Below are positions 1-8,412 of a stretch of DNA of 21,632 nucleotides, piece by piece. Numbering within the stretch: position 1 is the stretch's first letter; every line of letters begins with the position of its first letter. Location: positions 1 to 21,632 of the forward strand of contig USPF01000039.1 in assembly GCA_900556555.1 (NCBI GenBank). The letters run 5' to 3'. The translations under genes were made by a program, and so were the position numbers. A model generated the notes under the pieces. The model was not told the DNA's origin. It saw nothing but the letters and a program-made list of their open reading frames with translations, and searched no databases. Origin of the DNA: an uncultured Blautia sp. GTDB lineage: Bacteria > Bacillota > Clostridia > Lachnospirales > Lachnospiraceae.

Positions 1-1
1 G

Positions 2-1507
2 CCGGGATTTCCTTATTTCGGTACTTACCGGGGCAGATATTCTCAGGAAGAATTACGTGAGATGGACAACTATGCCGCCCTTTTTGGCATTGAATTGATT
101 CCATGCATCCAGACTCTGGCTCATTTAAGAAATTTCCTGAAATGGCCGGAAGCAGAGCCTTTGAAAGACAGCTCTGATATTCTTCTGGTTGGCTCTGAAA
201 AAGTATATGATTTCATTCGGCAGATTCTCACTTCCCTGAAAGACTGCTTCCGCACCAGAACCATCCATATTGGCATGGACGAGGCAGTTTCCCTGGGCCT
301 TGGCAGATATCTTCGGGAAAACGGCTACCGAAACAGCTCTGAGCTGATCCAGGAGCACAGCAGCAAGGTGCAGGAAATCTGCAAAGAACTAGGATGGAAA
401 CCTATGATTTGGAGTGATATGTATATCACTGCCAACACTGGAAAAGGTTACTACGCAGTAGACGAAAACACGGATACATCTGGCTGGAAAAAGCCAGATC
501 CCGGTCTTGGACTTGTGTACTGGGATTATTATCACTGGAATCAGAAGATATATGAGAATCAGTTCCGTGTGCATAAAGAATTGTCAGACTGGACTGTTTA
601 CGCGGGAGGAGTCTGGAACTGGAACGGAATCGCACCAAACTACGGAAAAGCCATTCAGTGTATGCGTATGGGTCTGAAGGCATGCCGTTCCCAGAACATT
701 CAGGAGGTATTTGCCACAGGCTGGATGGATAATGGTGCTGAGACGCCACTGGAGGCTATTTACCCTGGGCTGATTGCTTTTGCCCACCTGTGTTTCCATG
801 AGGATCTCACCTATGAAGCACTGGCACAGGACTTCCGGGACTGTGTGGATGCATCCCTGGACAGCTTCCTTTTGCTGGATGAATTTGATGCACTCTTCCA
901 AGGAAAAGGCAACAATCTGACTTCGGACAACCCTTCTAAATACCTGCTGTATCAGGATGCCTTGCTGGGTATGTTTGATTATCACATCCAGAATATGGAC
1001 ACAAACACTTATTACAGTGCTCTGGCACAAAAACTGGAAAATGCTTTATCTTCTGCCGGAACTTACGAGAATCTGTTCCAATTTTACCATGCATTTACAC
1101 TGGTACTGGCAGACAAAGCTAATCTTGGAATCCGTCTGAAAAATGCTTATGATTCCAAGGACTTATCCACTTTAGAATCTATCTGCGAAGAAGTTATCCC
1201 CAGAATCCTGGAGAATCTTGAACATATGCACATGGTCAGAGAAACTCTCTGGATGCAGGATGCAAAACCTTTTGGATATGAACTTATGGATATCAAGCTG
1301 GGCGGTCTGTCCTTGCGCCTGAAAGCCTGTGTAAGAAGAATTCAGAGCTATTTAAACGGACAGGTTTCTTCTCTGGAAGAGCTTGAGCAGGAACGTCTGC
1401 CCTACTGGCCTACAGAGAGAACCTATCCTCATTCCCATGATGTGTCGCTAAATGAAAATCTCTGGAGCCGCATTGTCAGCGGATGTGACCTGGTGGATAC
1501 GGTTTAA
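2..1507 (+). CDS. Glycoside hydrolase family 20 beta-N-acetylhexosaminidase, 5' part missing
   Basis: Enzyme expected to remove terminal beta-linked N-acetylglucosamine or N-acetylgalactosamine from glycans. The reading frame is already open at base 2 and reads YFGTYRGRYSQEEL before the first internal Met at 62, so the gene starts upstream of the window; about 501 residues are visible. The GH20 signature HIGMDEA carries the adjacent catalytic Asp-Glu pair, encoded at 278-283. Other family features are FGIELIPCIQTLAHL (substrate barrel strand), WKPMIWSDM, YWDYYHW, GGVWNWNG and FATGWMDNG, which supply the aromatic and acidic residues of the sugar pocket. The last ~200 residues form a helical C-terminal region. 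No signal peptide can be judged. A strong terminator follows 20 bases after the stop. Family assignment is secure; the natural substrate (host mucin, chitin or peptidoglycan sugar) is not visible. Confidence 0.93.
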   Translation, partial: PGFPYFGTYRGRYSQEELREMDNYAALFGIELIPCIQTLAHLRNFLKWPEAEPLKDSSDILLVGSEKVYDFIRQILTSLKDCFRTRTIHIGMDEAVSLGLGRYLRENGYRNSSELIQEHSSKVQEICKELGWKPMIWSDMYITANTGKGYYAVDENTDTSGWKKPDPGLGLVYWDYYHWNQKIYENQFRVHKELSDWTVYAGGVWNWNGIAPNYGKAIQCMRMGLKACRSQNIQEVFATGWMDNGAETPLEAIYPGLIAFAHLCFHEDLTYEALAQDFRDCVDASLDSFLLLDEFDALFQGKGNNLTSDNPSKYLLYQDALLGMFDYHIQNMDTNTYYSALAQKLENALSSAGTYENLFQFYHAFTLVLADKANLGIRLKNAYDSKDLSTLESICEEVIPRILENLEHMHMVRETLWMQDAKPFGYELMDIKLGGLSLRLKACVRRIQSYLNGQVSSLEELEQERLPYWPTERTYPHSHDVSLNENLWSRIVSGCDLVDTV

Positions 1508-1527
1508 CTGAAAATAAAGAAACAAAA

Positions 1528-1588
1528 AGGCTGCAAAACCGAGGTATGATATCATACTCCGGCTTTACAGCCTCTTATTTTTTTATTT
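1528..1588. terminator. Bidirectional intrinsic terminator between the GH20 gene and the opp operon
   Basis: A long imperfect hairpin has outer arms AGGCTG (1528-1533) and CAGCCT (1568-1573) and an inner palindrome around GTATGATATCATAC. On the plus strand it is followed by a T-rich run at 1575-1588; on the minus strand by TTTTTGTTTC. It can therefore end both the GH20 transcript and the converging opp-operon transcript. The minus-strand membrane protein gene ends at 1587, right at the hairpin foot. Confidence 0.88.
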
Positions 1589-2009
1589 AGAAAGCTAATG
1601 CAATCAGTGCGGGAATTAAAAACAAGGCTCCGCAGAGCAAATCCCCCAGAAATCTGCACACAATCCGCTCATCATCTGCCAGTTCACTAAATGGAATAAT
1701 CTTCTCATCCACAAAGTCCACAATATCCTTAGTAAAATGATGTTTCTTCTTTTTCTTTTCCTTTTTCTCCTCCAGCAAGTGGTGGATGTGGGCACCGTCC
1801 AGCCTCAGATACTGGAACCAGGCCAAAGCCAGAAAAAAAGCCCCGGCCACAAAAAAGGCATTTTCCACCATGGAATAATACTGTTCCCGGTTAATAAAGC
1901 GATTCCACAAAAGACATAATACCAGTGCTACAGAAATCTTCGTAGCACATTGGTATAGCATAGGGCGAATCATATATTTTTCAAATATAGTGCAAATTTT
2001 CTTTATCAT
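1587..2009 (-). CDS. Small membrane protein at the end of the opp operon, function unknown
   Basis: A 140-residue protein with no family I recognise. Three hydrophobic stretches are visible, counted from the upstream Met: residues ~24-38, ~50-68 and ~120-142. Between the second and third lies a very basic stretch (EEKKEKKKKKHH, ~82-93), presumably cytosolic. I chose the second ATG, at 2009, because the ribosome binding site AAAAGG lies 7 bases before it but only 1 base before the first ATG at 2015. That site overlaps the oppF stop codon region, so translation is probably coupled to oppF and the gene belongs to the same transcript, ended by the hairpin at 1528-1573. A role with the transporter is inference from position only; it could equally be an unrelated late gene of the operon. 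Confidence 0.75.
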   Translation of the reverse strand: MIKKICTIFEKYMIRPMLYQCATKISVALVLCLLWNRFINREQYYSMVENAFFVAGAFFLALAWFQYLRLDGAHIHHLLEEKKEKKKKKHHFTKDIVDFVDEKIIPFSELADDERIVCRFLGDLLCGALFLIPALIALAF

Positions 2010-2020
2010 GTTCATTCCTT

Positions 2021-2950
2021 TTAAATCTCTTTACGGTATTCTTCCAACTCTTTCTGATTACCATAAACAAAATGTCCTGGAAGAATTTCTTCCCATACAG
2101 GTTTGTCTGTACTGTAATCATGAATAGAAGGATCATATACCAGAAGCTTTTTATTCTTTTCACGTTCTGGATCCGGAATCGGTACTGCTGAAAGCAGTGC
2201 CTTGGTGTACGGATGGAACGGATGGATAAATAATTCTTCCGCTTCTGCCAGCTCTACAATTCTACCTTTGTGAATAACTGCAATACGGTCTGAAATAAAT
2301 CTTACTACAGACAAATCGTGTGCAATAAAGAGGTAAGTTAAACCTTTTGTCCTCTTCAGGTCATTCAACAGGTTCAGAACCTGTGCACGGATAGAAACAT
2401 CCAGTGCAGAGATTGGCTCGTCTGCCACTACGAATTCTGGCTGCATAATCAGAGCACGGGCAATACCGATACGCTGACGCTGCCCACCAGAGAACTCATG
2501 AGGGAAACGGGAAGCAAACTCAGGAAGTAATCCTACTTCACGAAGCGCTGCCTGTACCTTCTCATATCTGTCCTTCTCATCTTTATAAAGATGATGGTTA
2601 ATCAAACCTTCAGAGATAATATAGTCAACTTTTGCACGCTCATTCAGAGATGCCATTGGATCCTGGAAAATCATCTGACACTTTTTAATTACTTCAAGGT
2701 CCAGTTCCTTGGAAATTTTTCCAGTAATTTTCTGACCCTTAAATAAAATCTCTCCTGCAGATACAGGGTTAATTCTAGTAATGGCACGTCCGATAGTAGT
2801 TTTACCAGAACCAGACTCGCCAACCAAAGAGAATGTCTCTCCTTTGTAAATATCAAAATTCACATGGTCAACTGCCACAAATTTCTTCTTACCACTGCCG
2901 AAGGTAATCTGCAGATCTTTAATTTCTATTAACTTTTCTCTTTCTGCCAT
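2021..2950 (-). CDS. oppF: Oligopeptide ABC transporter ATP-binding protein OppF (Ami type)
   Basis: One of the two ATPase subunits that power peptide import through OppBC. The 309-residue length fits the family. Walker A GESGSGKT is at residues 44-51, the Q-loop region reads [11 protein letters not shown] (~93-103), the ABC signature FSGGQRQR is at ~153-160, Walker B VVADEP at ~174-179, and the H-loop His at 211. The C-terminal tail, with YDPSIHDYS and PGHFVYGNQ, resembles AmiF of streptococci. It starts 6 bases after the oppD stop, so the two are surely cotranscribed. An all-intact motif set indicates an active ATPase. Confidence 0.95.
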   Translation of the reverse strand: MAEREKLIEIKDLQITFGSGKKKFVAVDHVNFDIYKGETFSLVGESGSGKTTIGRAITRINPVSAGEILFKGQKITGKISKELDLEVIKKCQMIFQDPMASLNERAKVDYIISEGLINHHLYKDEKDRYEKVQAALREVGLLPEFASRFPHEFSGGQRQRIGIARALIMQPEFVVADEPISALDVSIRAQVLNLLNDLKRTKGLTYLFIAHDLSVVRFISDRIAVIHKGRIVELAEAEELFIHPFHPYTKALLSAVPIPDPEREKNKKLLVYDPSIHDYSTDKPVWEEILPGHFVYGNQKELEEYRKEI

Positions 2951-2956
2951 ATTAAA

Positions 2957-3997
2957 TTACCCTCTCTCCTGCATTTTTTGCCTCAGCATTTTGATTGCTT
3001 TTGGCTGTTCAATCTTAGGTGCTCTTGGATCCAGATACCAAGTTTTTGCCTGGTGTGTCTCTGTGATTTCAAAGAAAGGTGGTTCCTCCTCAAAATCAAT
3101 AGCAAGCGCCTGTTTGTTACGTGGTGCAAATGCATCACCTTTAATGGTGTTAAATAAGTTTGGCGGTGTTCCTTCGATAGTCGGAAGTGGTTCTCCCTTA
3201 ATTCCCAACTGTGGAAGGGATGACAGCAGCGCCCATGTATATGGATGCCATGCATCATAGAAAATTTCATTTACCAGGCCATACTCTACAATCTGTCCTG
3301 CATACATAACTGCTACACGGTCAGCAACATTTGCCACAACACCAAGGTCATGAGTGATGTAAACAACTGTCATTTTCAGCTCACGCTGCAATTCACGGAT
3401 CAGGTTCAGAATCTGAGCCTGAATGGTAACATCCAGAGCTGTGGTAGGTTCGTCACAGATTAAGATTTCAGGATGACATGCCACGGCAATAGCAATGACA
3501 ACACGCTGTCTCATTCCGCCGGAAAACTCGTGTGGATACTGATTATAACGGCGCTCCGGATCAGGAATACCAACCTTTGTCAGCATCTCCATAGCCAGCT
3601 TTTTGGCCTCAGCGCCTTTGATTCCCTGATTCAGTTCAATACTTTCCTGAATCTGTTTTCCAACTTTTTTCAGTGGATTCAAGGATGTCATAGGATCCTG
3701 CATAACCATGGCAATTTTCTTACCACGGATGGTTCTCCACTCTTTTTCCTTTGTATATTTTGAAATATCGGTTCCGTGATACATGATGGAACCATTTGTG
3801 ATTTTTCCGTTTGCATCCAGCATACCCAGGAAAGACTTTGTAAAAACAGACTTTCCAGAACCGGATTCGCCTACGATTGCAAGAGTTTCCCCTTCATAGA
3901 GATCCAGAGAACATTTGCGGATAGCTGTAAGCAGCTTTCCACGTAAACTGAACTGGATTTCCACGTCTCTAGCAGATAATATTGGTTCTTTCGCCAT
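2957..3997 (-). CDS. oppD: Oligopeptide ABC transporter ATP-binding protein OppD (Ami type)
   Basis: Partner ATPase of OppF in the peptide importer, 346 residues. Walker A GESGSGKS is at residues 43-50; the signature FSGGMRQR, Walker B ILICDEPTTALD and the switch region YITHDLGVV all follow in order. The C-terminal oligopeptide domain reads GDAFAPRNKQALAIDFEEEPPFF and TWYLDPRAP. In many DppD/OppD proteins this tail carries Cys residues that bind an iron-sulfur cluster; here the corresponding CxFxxRC-like positions are Ala and Asn, as in streptococcal AmiE and lactococcal OppD. A clear ribosome binding site (GGAGG, 7 bases before ATG) lies in the 17-base gap after oppC. Confidence 0.95.
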   Translation of the reverse strand: MAKEPILSARDVEIQFSLRGKLLTAIRKCSLDLYEGETLAIVGESGSGKSVFTKSFLGMLDANGKITNGSIMYHGTDISKYTKEKEWRTIRGKKIAMVMQDPMTSLNPLKKVGKQIQESIELNQGIKGAEAKKLAMEMLTKVGIPDPERRYNQYPHEFSGGMRQRVVIAIAVACHPEILICDEPTTALDVTIQAQILNLIRELQRELKMTVVYITHDLGVVANVADRVAVMYAGQIVEYGLVNEIFYDAWHPYTWALLSSLPQLGIKGEPLPTIEGTPPNLFNTIKGDAFAPRNKQALAIDFEEEPPFFEITETHQAKTWYLDPRAPKIEQPKAIKMLRQKMQERG

Positions 3998-4014
3998 TAC
4001 TGGTCCTCCATTCC

Positions 4015-4941
4015 TTATACGTGATTTCTAGGATCTGCCGCATCTGAGAAGGCATTACCAACTAAATAGAAAGTAATAGTAATCAAAGAAACAATGACTG
4101 CCGGGAAAATCAGCAGATACGGACGGTCCAAAAAGTAGTTTCTGGCATTTCTTAACAAAATACCAAGTGACGGAGTTTCAATTCCAAGTCCCAGGCCAAG
4201 ATAAGACAGAGTTGACTCTAATGCAATGGTCGCAGGAATGGAAAGTGCAAGTCTTAAAATGATGATACTGATGAGATAAGGAAGAATGTTCTTAGTCAGA
4301 ACCCTCCAAACCGGAGTTCCAAGACATCTGGACGCCAGGTTGTATTCCCTATCACGGTACATCATTACCAGGTTTCGAACATTTCTCGCCATGGTAAGCC
4401 AGCCGAAAGCAATCAAGGAAATTGCCATAATTGTGAAACTCTGACCAACCAACAAGGAAATCAATGTCATATAAATAATCATCGGTACGTTGTTGATAAC
4501 ATTGTAAACCTCTGTGAGGAAACGGTCTAACTGATGCACATAACCCCAGATACATCCAATAATAACACCAACCACACATTCTCCGATTGCAACAACCAAA
4601 GCCAGTTTGATAGATGTCTGAGCTGCATACCATACCTGGCACCAATAGTCACGTCCCAGGTTATCCGTACCAAACCAGAACTCACTATTTGGATTCTGGA
4701 AAGCCAGTGCACTGTCAGACTTCAAAGTTGCAAAATCATATTTTCCAATCCACAGAGCTACAAAAGAGAAAATGACCAGTGCGAAAAACACACAGGACAT
4801 AACTACTGCGGATTTCTTTTTGAAAAAGTTCTGGAATACAGACTTCCAATAAGAATAATCAGAATAGCCTGTACGCTCTGCAGCCTCTGGAGAATACTCG
4901 ACAAAGCGAAACAGATCATCTTTATTCTTCTTGTTATCCAT
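4015..4941 (-). CDS. oppC: Oligopeptide ABC transporter permease OppC
   Basis: Inner-membrane permease subunit of the peptide importer, 308 residues. A cytosolic N-terminal segment (~1-40) precedes a first membrane span (~48-66), followed by a periplasm-facing region and five further spans. The FGTDNLGRDYWCQVWYAAQTS stretch is typical of OppC/DppC, and the EAA coupling loop that contacts the ATPases reads ASRCLGTPVWRVLTKNILP. The start codon overlaps the oppB stop by one base (TAATG), which indicates translational coupling. Confidence 0.95.
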   Translation of the reverse strand: MDNKKNKDDLFRFVEYSPEAAERTGYSDYSYWKSVFQNFFKKKSAVVMSCVFFALVIFSFVALWIGKYDFATLKSDSALAFQNPNSEFWFGTDNLGRDYWCQVWYAAQTSIKLALVVAIGECVVGVIIGCIWGYVHQLDRFLTEVYNVINNVPMIIYMTLISLLVGQSFTIMAISLIAFGWLTMARNVRNLVMMYRDREYNLASRCLGTPVWRVLTKNILPYLISIIILRLALSIPATIALESTLSYLGLGLGIETPSLGILLRNARNYFLDRPYLLIFPAVIVSLITITFYLVGNAFSDAADPRNHV

Positions 4942-5891
4942 TATCGTGTACCTCCTCTTCCAGTAAGTTTGATTCTTGGGTCAACCAGCATCATCAGGAT
5001 ATCACCTAAAAATACGCCTAAAATACCAAGTGTAGCATATAAGATTGCCAGTGTCTGAACAACATTAACATCATAACGAATGATAGAGTCTGTCAGAAGC
5101 GGACCCATACCTGGAACAGAGAAGAATCTCTCAACCAGCAGAGAACCACCGATGGTATAAAGGAATGATGCCGGAATCTGCTGTACTAACGGTACAAATG
5201 CATTTTTAAATACGTGTTTCACCATAATTGCGCCGGAAGACATACCTTTTACACGAGCCAGTCTGATATAATCTTTGTTCAGTTCATCTACCATATAACG
5301 TCTGGTCCACAATGCATAGCTGGCAATGGATGCCAGAGCCAGACACACAATCGGCAGAATCGAGGACTGGGAGACATTTCTCGTAGAATATAGGGGAGGT
5401 AGTCCCAAGACCTTTGAGCCAAACACCAATACCAACGAGTAGGAAACCAAACTTGGCACAGCATTTACAAAGACGGTGTATGCTGTTCCTACATGGTCCA
5501 GTAGTCTGTCCTTGTTCAGAGTCTGGATAACACCAATGATAACACCCACAAGGAGAGCGATTACCAGGGCGGTACATCCCAGTCTCATGGATACTGTAAA
5601 TTTAGAACCGATAACCTTTGTAACAGCTACACCGCTCTGAATTCTCCGTGACTCACCAAAGTCAAAACGGATAATCTGCCCATAATAGCGGACAAGCTGT
5701 TCCGGAACCGGGTCTAATAAGCCGGCTGCCTGCAACTGCTCCTGTTTCTGTTCCGGTGTGAGTTTAATCAACTGCTCTTCTGTAAAAAAATAATCTGTTG
5801 GCAGCATTCTCATCAACAGAAACACGATAGTTACAACAACCAGGACTGTTACAACGGATTGTAACAGTCGCTTGATTGTATATTTAAACAT
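4941..5891 (-). CDS. oppB: Oligopeptide ABC transporter permease OppB
   Basis: First permease subunit of the importer, 316 residues. The N-terminal FKYTIKRLLQSVVTVLVVV is the standard OppB/DppB opening with the first membrane span. A large extracytoplasmic loop (~30-100) follows, then five spans. The EAA coupling loop reads DYIRLARVKGMSSGAIMVKH, and the C-terminal DPRIK is typical. The start overlaps the oppA stop by one base (TAATG), like the next junction, so the operon is read with coupled translation. Confidence 0.95.
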   Translation of the reverse strand: MFKYTIKRLLQSVVTVLVVVTIVFLLMRMLPTDYFFTEEQLIKLTPEQKQEQLQAAGLLDPVPEQLVRYYGQIIRFDFGESRRIQSGVAVTKVIGSKFTVSMRLGCTALVIALLVGVIIGVIQTLNKDRLLDHVGTAYTVFVNAVPSLVSYSLVLVFGSKVLGLPPLYSTRNVSQSSILPIVCLALASIASYALWTRRYMVDELNKDYIRLARVKGMSSGAIMVKHVFKNAFVPLVQQIPASFLYTIGGSLLVERFFSVPGMGPLLTDSIIRYDVNVVQTLAILYATLGILGVFLGDILMMLVDPRIKLTGRGGTR

Positions 5892-7840
5892 TATTTATTA
5901 AAATCCTCTGCGAATTTTTCGTACTGTTCTGTAGTATAGGCTTCTACAGATGTATCCCAGTTTTTGTACATGTAGTTCTGGATACCAAACATAGCATTTG
6001 ATTTTGTGTAATCATTTACTTTTGACAACTGCCAAGCTACTTCATAAACTACAGGAATGGAAAGTGCATGGTTCAGCATGAATACCTCTGCATCTGCATA
6101 TGCCTGATATCTCTTATCCATATCATCAGAAATTGCATTTGCTGCATTTACCATATCTGTGAACTCTTTGTATGTTGCAATGAGTTTTTCATCTTTTACT
6201 TCATTGATATGTGAATAGTGCTGTGAATAGTAAGCAGTATCTTCACCATATGTTTCCTGTCCTAAGTAGTTCTGTGGATCACCGTAGTCAGCTCCCCATC
6301 CATTGATAATAAAGGACTGTAATCTAGGTTCAACAACTTCTTTCTGAACACTGGATACAAAAGTGTTGATGTTTAATTTTACAAAATCATCACCAAGACA
6401 TTCGGAAATTGCCTGTTTTAATACAGTTGCTGTATCCTGAGCATCCTGAGTACCTGCTTTGATGTAGTAATCCATTTCAACTGGGAAGCTTACGCCCTGA
6501 GCTTTCAGCTCTTCCATCGCTTTTGCCTTGCATTCTGCTGCTTTGTCTGCGTTTAATCTTCTTGGTGTTTCTCCATCAGATTCCGGAAGTCCCAGACCTT
6601 CTTCTACTTTTGTTACATAGTCTGTTCCATCTGAGAAGTACAGAAGACCTTTCATAGTATATGCGTTGTTTTCACAGTGCATTGGATAAATAAAGTTTGT
6701 TCTTGCCATATAAGTTGTGAAATCTAATCCGTAGTAGATTGCCTGACGGAAGGATTCATTTGCTACAGCTTTGTTCCAGTTTTCATCTAAAGAACCATCA
6801 TCATTATTCTTAGCATAGTTCAAGTGCATCTGATAAGAATATTTCTTTGGCATTTTTTCTACTAACTGATCATGGAATGGATTGCTTTCGTCTTCGTAGA
6901 TGGTTCTCAGGTTTGCTTCGCCAAGATCGATATGGTCGATTTCACCTGTTTCATAGAGAGAATATCCAACAGTTACATCGTCTATGATACGAATTGTAAC
7001 AGTATCGAAAAGTTTACAATCTTCATCCCAGTATGTTGGGTTCTTTGTCAGAGTTTTTGTATTTCCCTGAATGAACTCTGTTAAAGTATAAGGTCCGTTA
7101 TACCACAGTCCTTCAATACCTGTAGATTTAACATTGTCAACACCAACTTCATCTACGAATCCCTGAGCCAGTGGATACAGACATGCAGATACAGCTACTG
7201 TATCAAAGTATGGTGCATTCTGTGCACAGTGGTAAATTACAGTATAATCATCTGGAGCTTCGATTCCAACCATTTCCAGGAATTTGGAATTATCCATAGA
7301 TTTTGCCTCTTCTTCAGACAGGCCTTTTGTATATTCATAGTAGTCACCTGCACCTTTAATTAAAGCTGTAGGCATGGAAGTGTTTGTTGCAGCATTTTTG
7401 TGGTAGTTCATAACCCACTCAAGTCCTGTAATAAAGTCCTGTGCTGTACATTCTCCTTTTTCGTTACCCTGCTGGTCAACCCATTTTACGCCTTTTCTTA
7501 ATTCAAATTTCCAGGTAAGACCACCGTCTTCCGTTCCCCATTTTTCAGCAAGACCAGGAATCAGTTTTCCTTTGGCGTCTGTTTCCAGCAAACCTTCGTT
7601 TGTATTACACAGAACGTTCAAGTCACTTGCCATCTCAGTACCCAGGATGAATACGCTTTCCATCTCTCTATTACCTGTCTCCCAAGTAACCAGGTCTTTG
7701 ATTTCTTCTGCAGATGCAGAATCTCCACCTTTGCCGCCATCGTCCTTGCTTCCGCTGTCTTTACCGCTACCACATGCAGTTGTGGATAAAGTAAGTGCTA
7801 AAGACAATGCAACAGCAAGCCATTTTGCTCTTTTCTTCAT
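5891..7840 (-). CDS. oppA: Oligopeptide-binding lipoprotein OppA (AmiA-like)
   Basis: Extracytoplasmic receptor that captures peptides and delivers them to OppBC. At 649 residues it is the size of AmiA/OppA of Gram-positive bacteria, longer than dipeptide receptors. The signal peptide MKKRAKWLAVALSLALTLS ends in a lipobox with Cys23 (TTAC), followed by a Gly/Ser/Asp-rich linker. SBP family 5 features include the region from ~50 (LVTWETGNREMESV) onward, GLEWVMNYH, the YWDE motif near ~270 and the GWGADYGDPQNYL segment near ~520. A strong ribosome binding site, AAGGAGGG, lies 8-9 bases before ATG. It is first in its operon, with its own promoter and a leader hairpin, so its level may be set separately from the other subunits. 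Confidence 0.95.
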   Translation of the reverse strand: MKKRAKWLAVALSLALTLSTTACGSGKDSGSKDDGGKGGDSASAEEIKDLVTWETGNREMESVFILGTEMASDLNVLCNTNEGLLETDAKGKLIPGLAEKWGTEDGGLTWKFELRKGVKWVDQQGNEKGECTAQDFITGLEWVMNYHKNAATNTSMPTALIKGAGDYYEYTKGLSEEEAKSMDNSKFLEMVGIEAPDDYTVIYHCAQNAPYFDTVAVSACLYPLAQGFVDEVGVDNVKSTGIEGLWYNGPYTLTEFIQGNTKTLTKNPTYWDEDCKLFDTVTIRIIDDVTVGYSLYETGEIDHIDLGEANLRTIYEDESNPFHDQLVEKMPKKYSYQMHLNYAKNNDDGSLDENWNKAVANESFRQAIYYGLDFTTYMARTNFIYPMHCENNAYTMKGLLYFSDGTDYVTKVEEGLGLPESDGETPRRLNADKAAECKAKAMEELKAQGVSFPVEMDYYIKAGTQDAQDTATVLKQAISECLGDDFVKLNINTFVSSVQKEVVEPRLQSFIINGWGADYGDPQNYLGQETYGEDTAYYSQHYSHINEVKDEKLIATYKEFTDMVNAANAISDDMDKRYQAYADAEVFMLNHALSIPVVYEVAWQLSKVNDYTKSNAMFGIQNYMYKNWDTSVEAYTTEQYEKFAEDFNK

Positions 7841-7861
7841 ATTGCGAGCCCTCCTTATTTT

Positions 7862-7904
7862 GCTAAAATAAAAAAGCCAGTATCCTGTAAACTGGCTTCT
7901 TTAC
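7862..7904 (-). terminator. Terminator-shaped hairpin in the oppA leader (possible attenuator)
   Basis: On the minus strand AAGCCAGT (7896-7903) pairs perfectly with ACTGGCTT over a 9-base loop, and the stem runs straight into a T-rich tract (TTTTTTATTTT). It lies downstream of the predicted oppA transcription start (~7907), so it is within the first ~45 bases of the oppA mRNA, not merely after an upstream gene. It could be an attenuator, a 5' stabilising stem, or a read-through barrier for the upstream small gene. No competing antiterminator arm was found. Confidence 0.65.
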
Positions 7905-7913
7905 ATTAATGCA

Positions 7914-7942
7914 ATTTTACTATTACGAACAAACGATGTCAA
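7914..7942 (-). promoter_or_regulatory. SigA-type promoter of the opp operon
   Basis: On the minus strand TTGACA (7937-7942) is followed after exactly 17 bases by TAAAAT (7914-7919). This is a perfect -35 and a one-mismatch -10 at ideal spacing. The predicted start is near 7907, giving a leader of about 67 bases before oppA. Confidence 0.85.
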
Positions 7943-7983
7943 GTATTTTCCCCGTTTTGTTCAAGTTTCGGGTACTCCAAAAA

Positions 7984-8011
7984 CATATTATGTTTTTATT
8001 TGACATAATAT
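7984..8011 (-). terminator. AT-rich hairpin downstream of the small-protein gene
   Basis: ATATTATG (7985-7992) and CATAATAT (8004-8011) form an 8-bp AT-only stem. On the minus strand it is followed by GTTTTTGG. It could be a weak terminator for the 62-residue protein gene or a binding site upstream of the opp promoter. The absence of GC pairs makes either reading tentative. Confidence 0.35.
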
Positions 8012-8067
8012 TTATATAAATTATTCCTTTTTTTCTTACAAAAGCGACCTTTTTTCTATATTTTCTA

Positions 8068-8256
8068 TTATCTTCTACTGAAAAATTTCTTAATTCTTCC
8101 ACCAATAGTTTCACGGTCTGTTTTCAATACATGCATCTGCGCCATGGTTTCTTCTGGTGTACGGCTAGCTCTCCAATCTGCATAAGAACTATCATTTAAT
8201 GCCACAAACAAAAAATCTTCTGTATCAATAGCTCTTCCCAAGGTTAATGTTGTCAT
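8068..8256 (-). CDS. Small protein of 62 residues, unknown function
   Basis: I do not recognise a family. It is supported as a real gene by an excellent ribosome binding site (AAAGGGGGA, 8 bases before ATG) and a promoter-like element at 8362-8389. The protein is soluble-looking: an acidic and polar first two thirds (TLGRAIDTEDFLFVALNDSS) and a short basic tail, GGRIKKFFSRR. There is no signal peptide and no membrane span. It lies between the divergent PucR-type regulator and the opp operon, pointing towards opp, with ~125 bases to the opp -35. A Gly-Gly followed by a basic, aromatic C-terminus recalls secreted-peptide precursors, but the leader features of such peptides are not convincing. 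It could also be a small regulatory partner of the PucR protein or simply an unrelated conserved small protein. Confidence 0.68.
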   Translation of the reverse strand: MTTLTLGRAIDTEDFLFVALNDSSYADWRASRTPEETMAQMHVLKTDRETIGGRIKKFFSRR

Positions 8257-8275
8257 AATAAAATCCCCCTTTCAC

Positions 8276-8300
8276 AAACGTCTTTCCACAAAAGACATTT
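8276..8300 (-). promoter_or_regulatory. Leader hairpin just upstream of the small-protein ribosome binding site
   Basis: AAACGTCTTT (8276-8285) and AAAGACATTT (8291-8300) form a 10-bp stem with one G-T wobble and the 5-base loop CCACA. It sits a few bases 5' of the AAAGGGGGA site of the 62-residue gene and inside its predicted leader. There is no T-tract, so it is not a terminator. It may stabilise the mRNA, control translation or bind a protein. Confidence 0.5.
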
Positions 8301-8361
8301 GTTAACCATAAATAAACATCAAAATCTTCTAAATTTCATCTTCACGTTTTTTATATATATT

Positions 8362-8389
8362 ATTATAATACATATTTTCTTCCTGTAAA
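8362..8389 (-). promoter_or_regulatory. Candidate promoter of the 62-residue protein gene
   Basis: On the minus strand TTTACA (8384-8389), a 16-base spacer and TATAAT (8362-8367) are present. The -10 is a perfect match and the -35 differs at one base. The predicted leader is about 100 bases and contains the hairpin at 8276-8300. The surrounding AT-rich sequence lowers confidence. Confidence 0.55.
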
Positions 8390-8412
8390 TGGTAGCCAAG
8401 TCTAAATTTTTG

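Noticed and set aside
4534..5058. 174-residue plus-strand ORF across oppB and oppC
   Set aside because: It is antisense to two coupled, clearly conserved permease genes and shows no family features.
7923..8114. 63-residue ORF on the minus strand
   Set aside because: It overlaps the better-supported 62-residue gene in another frame, runs through the opp promoter and lacks a ribosome binding site.
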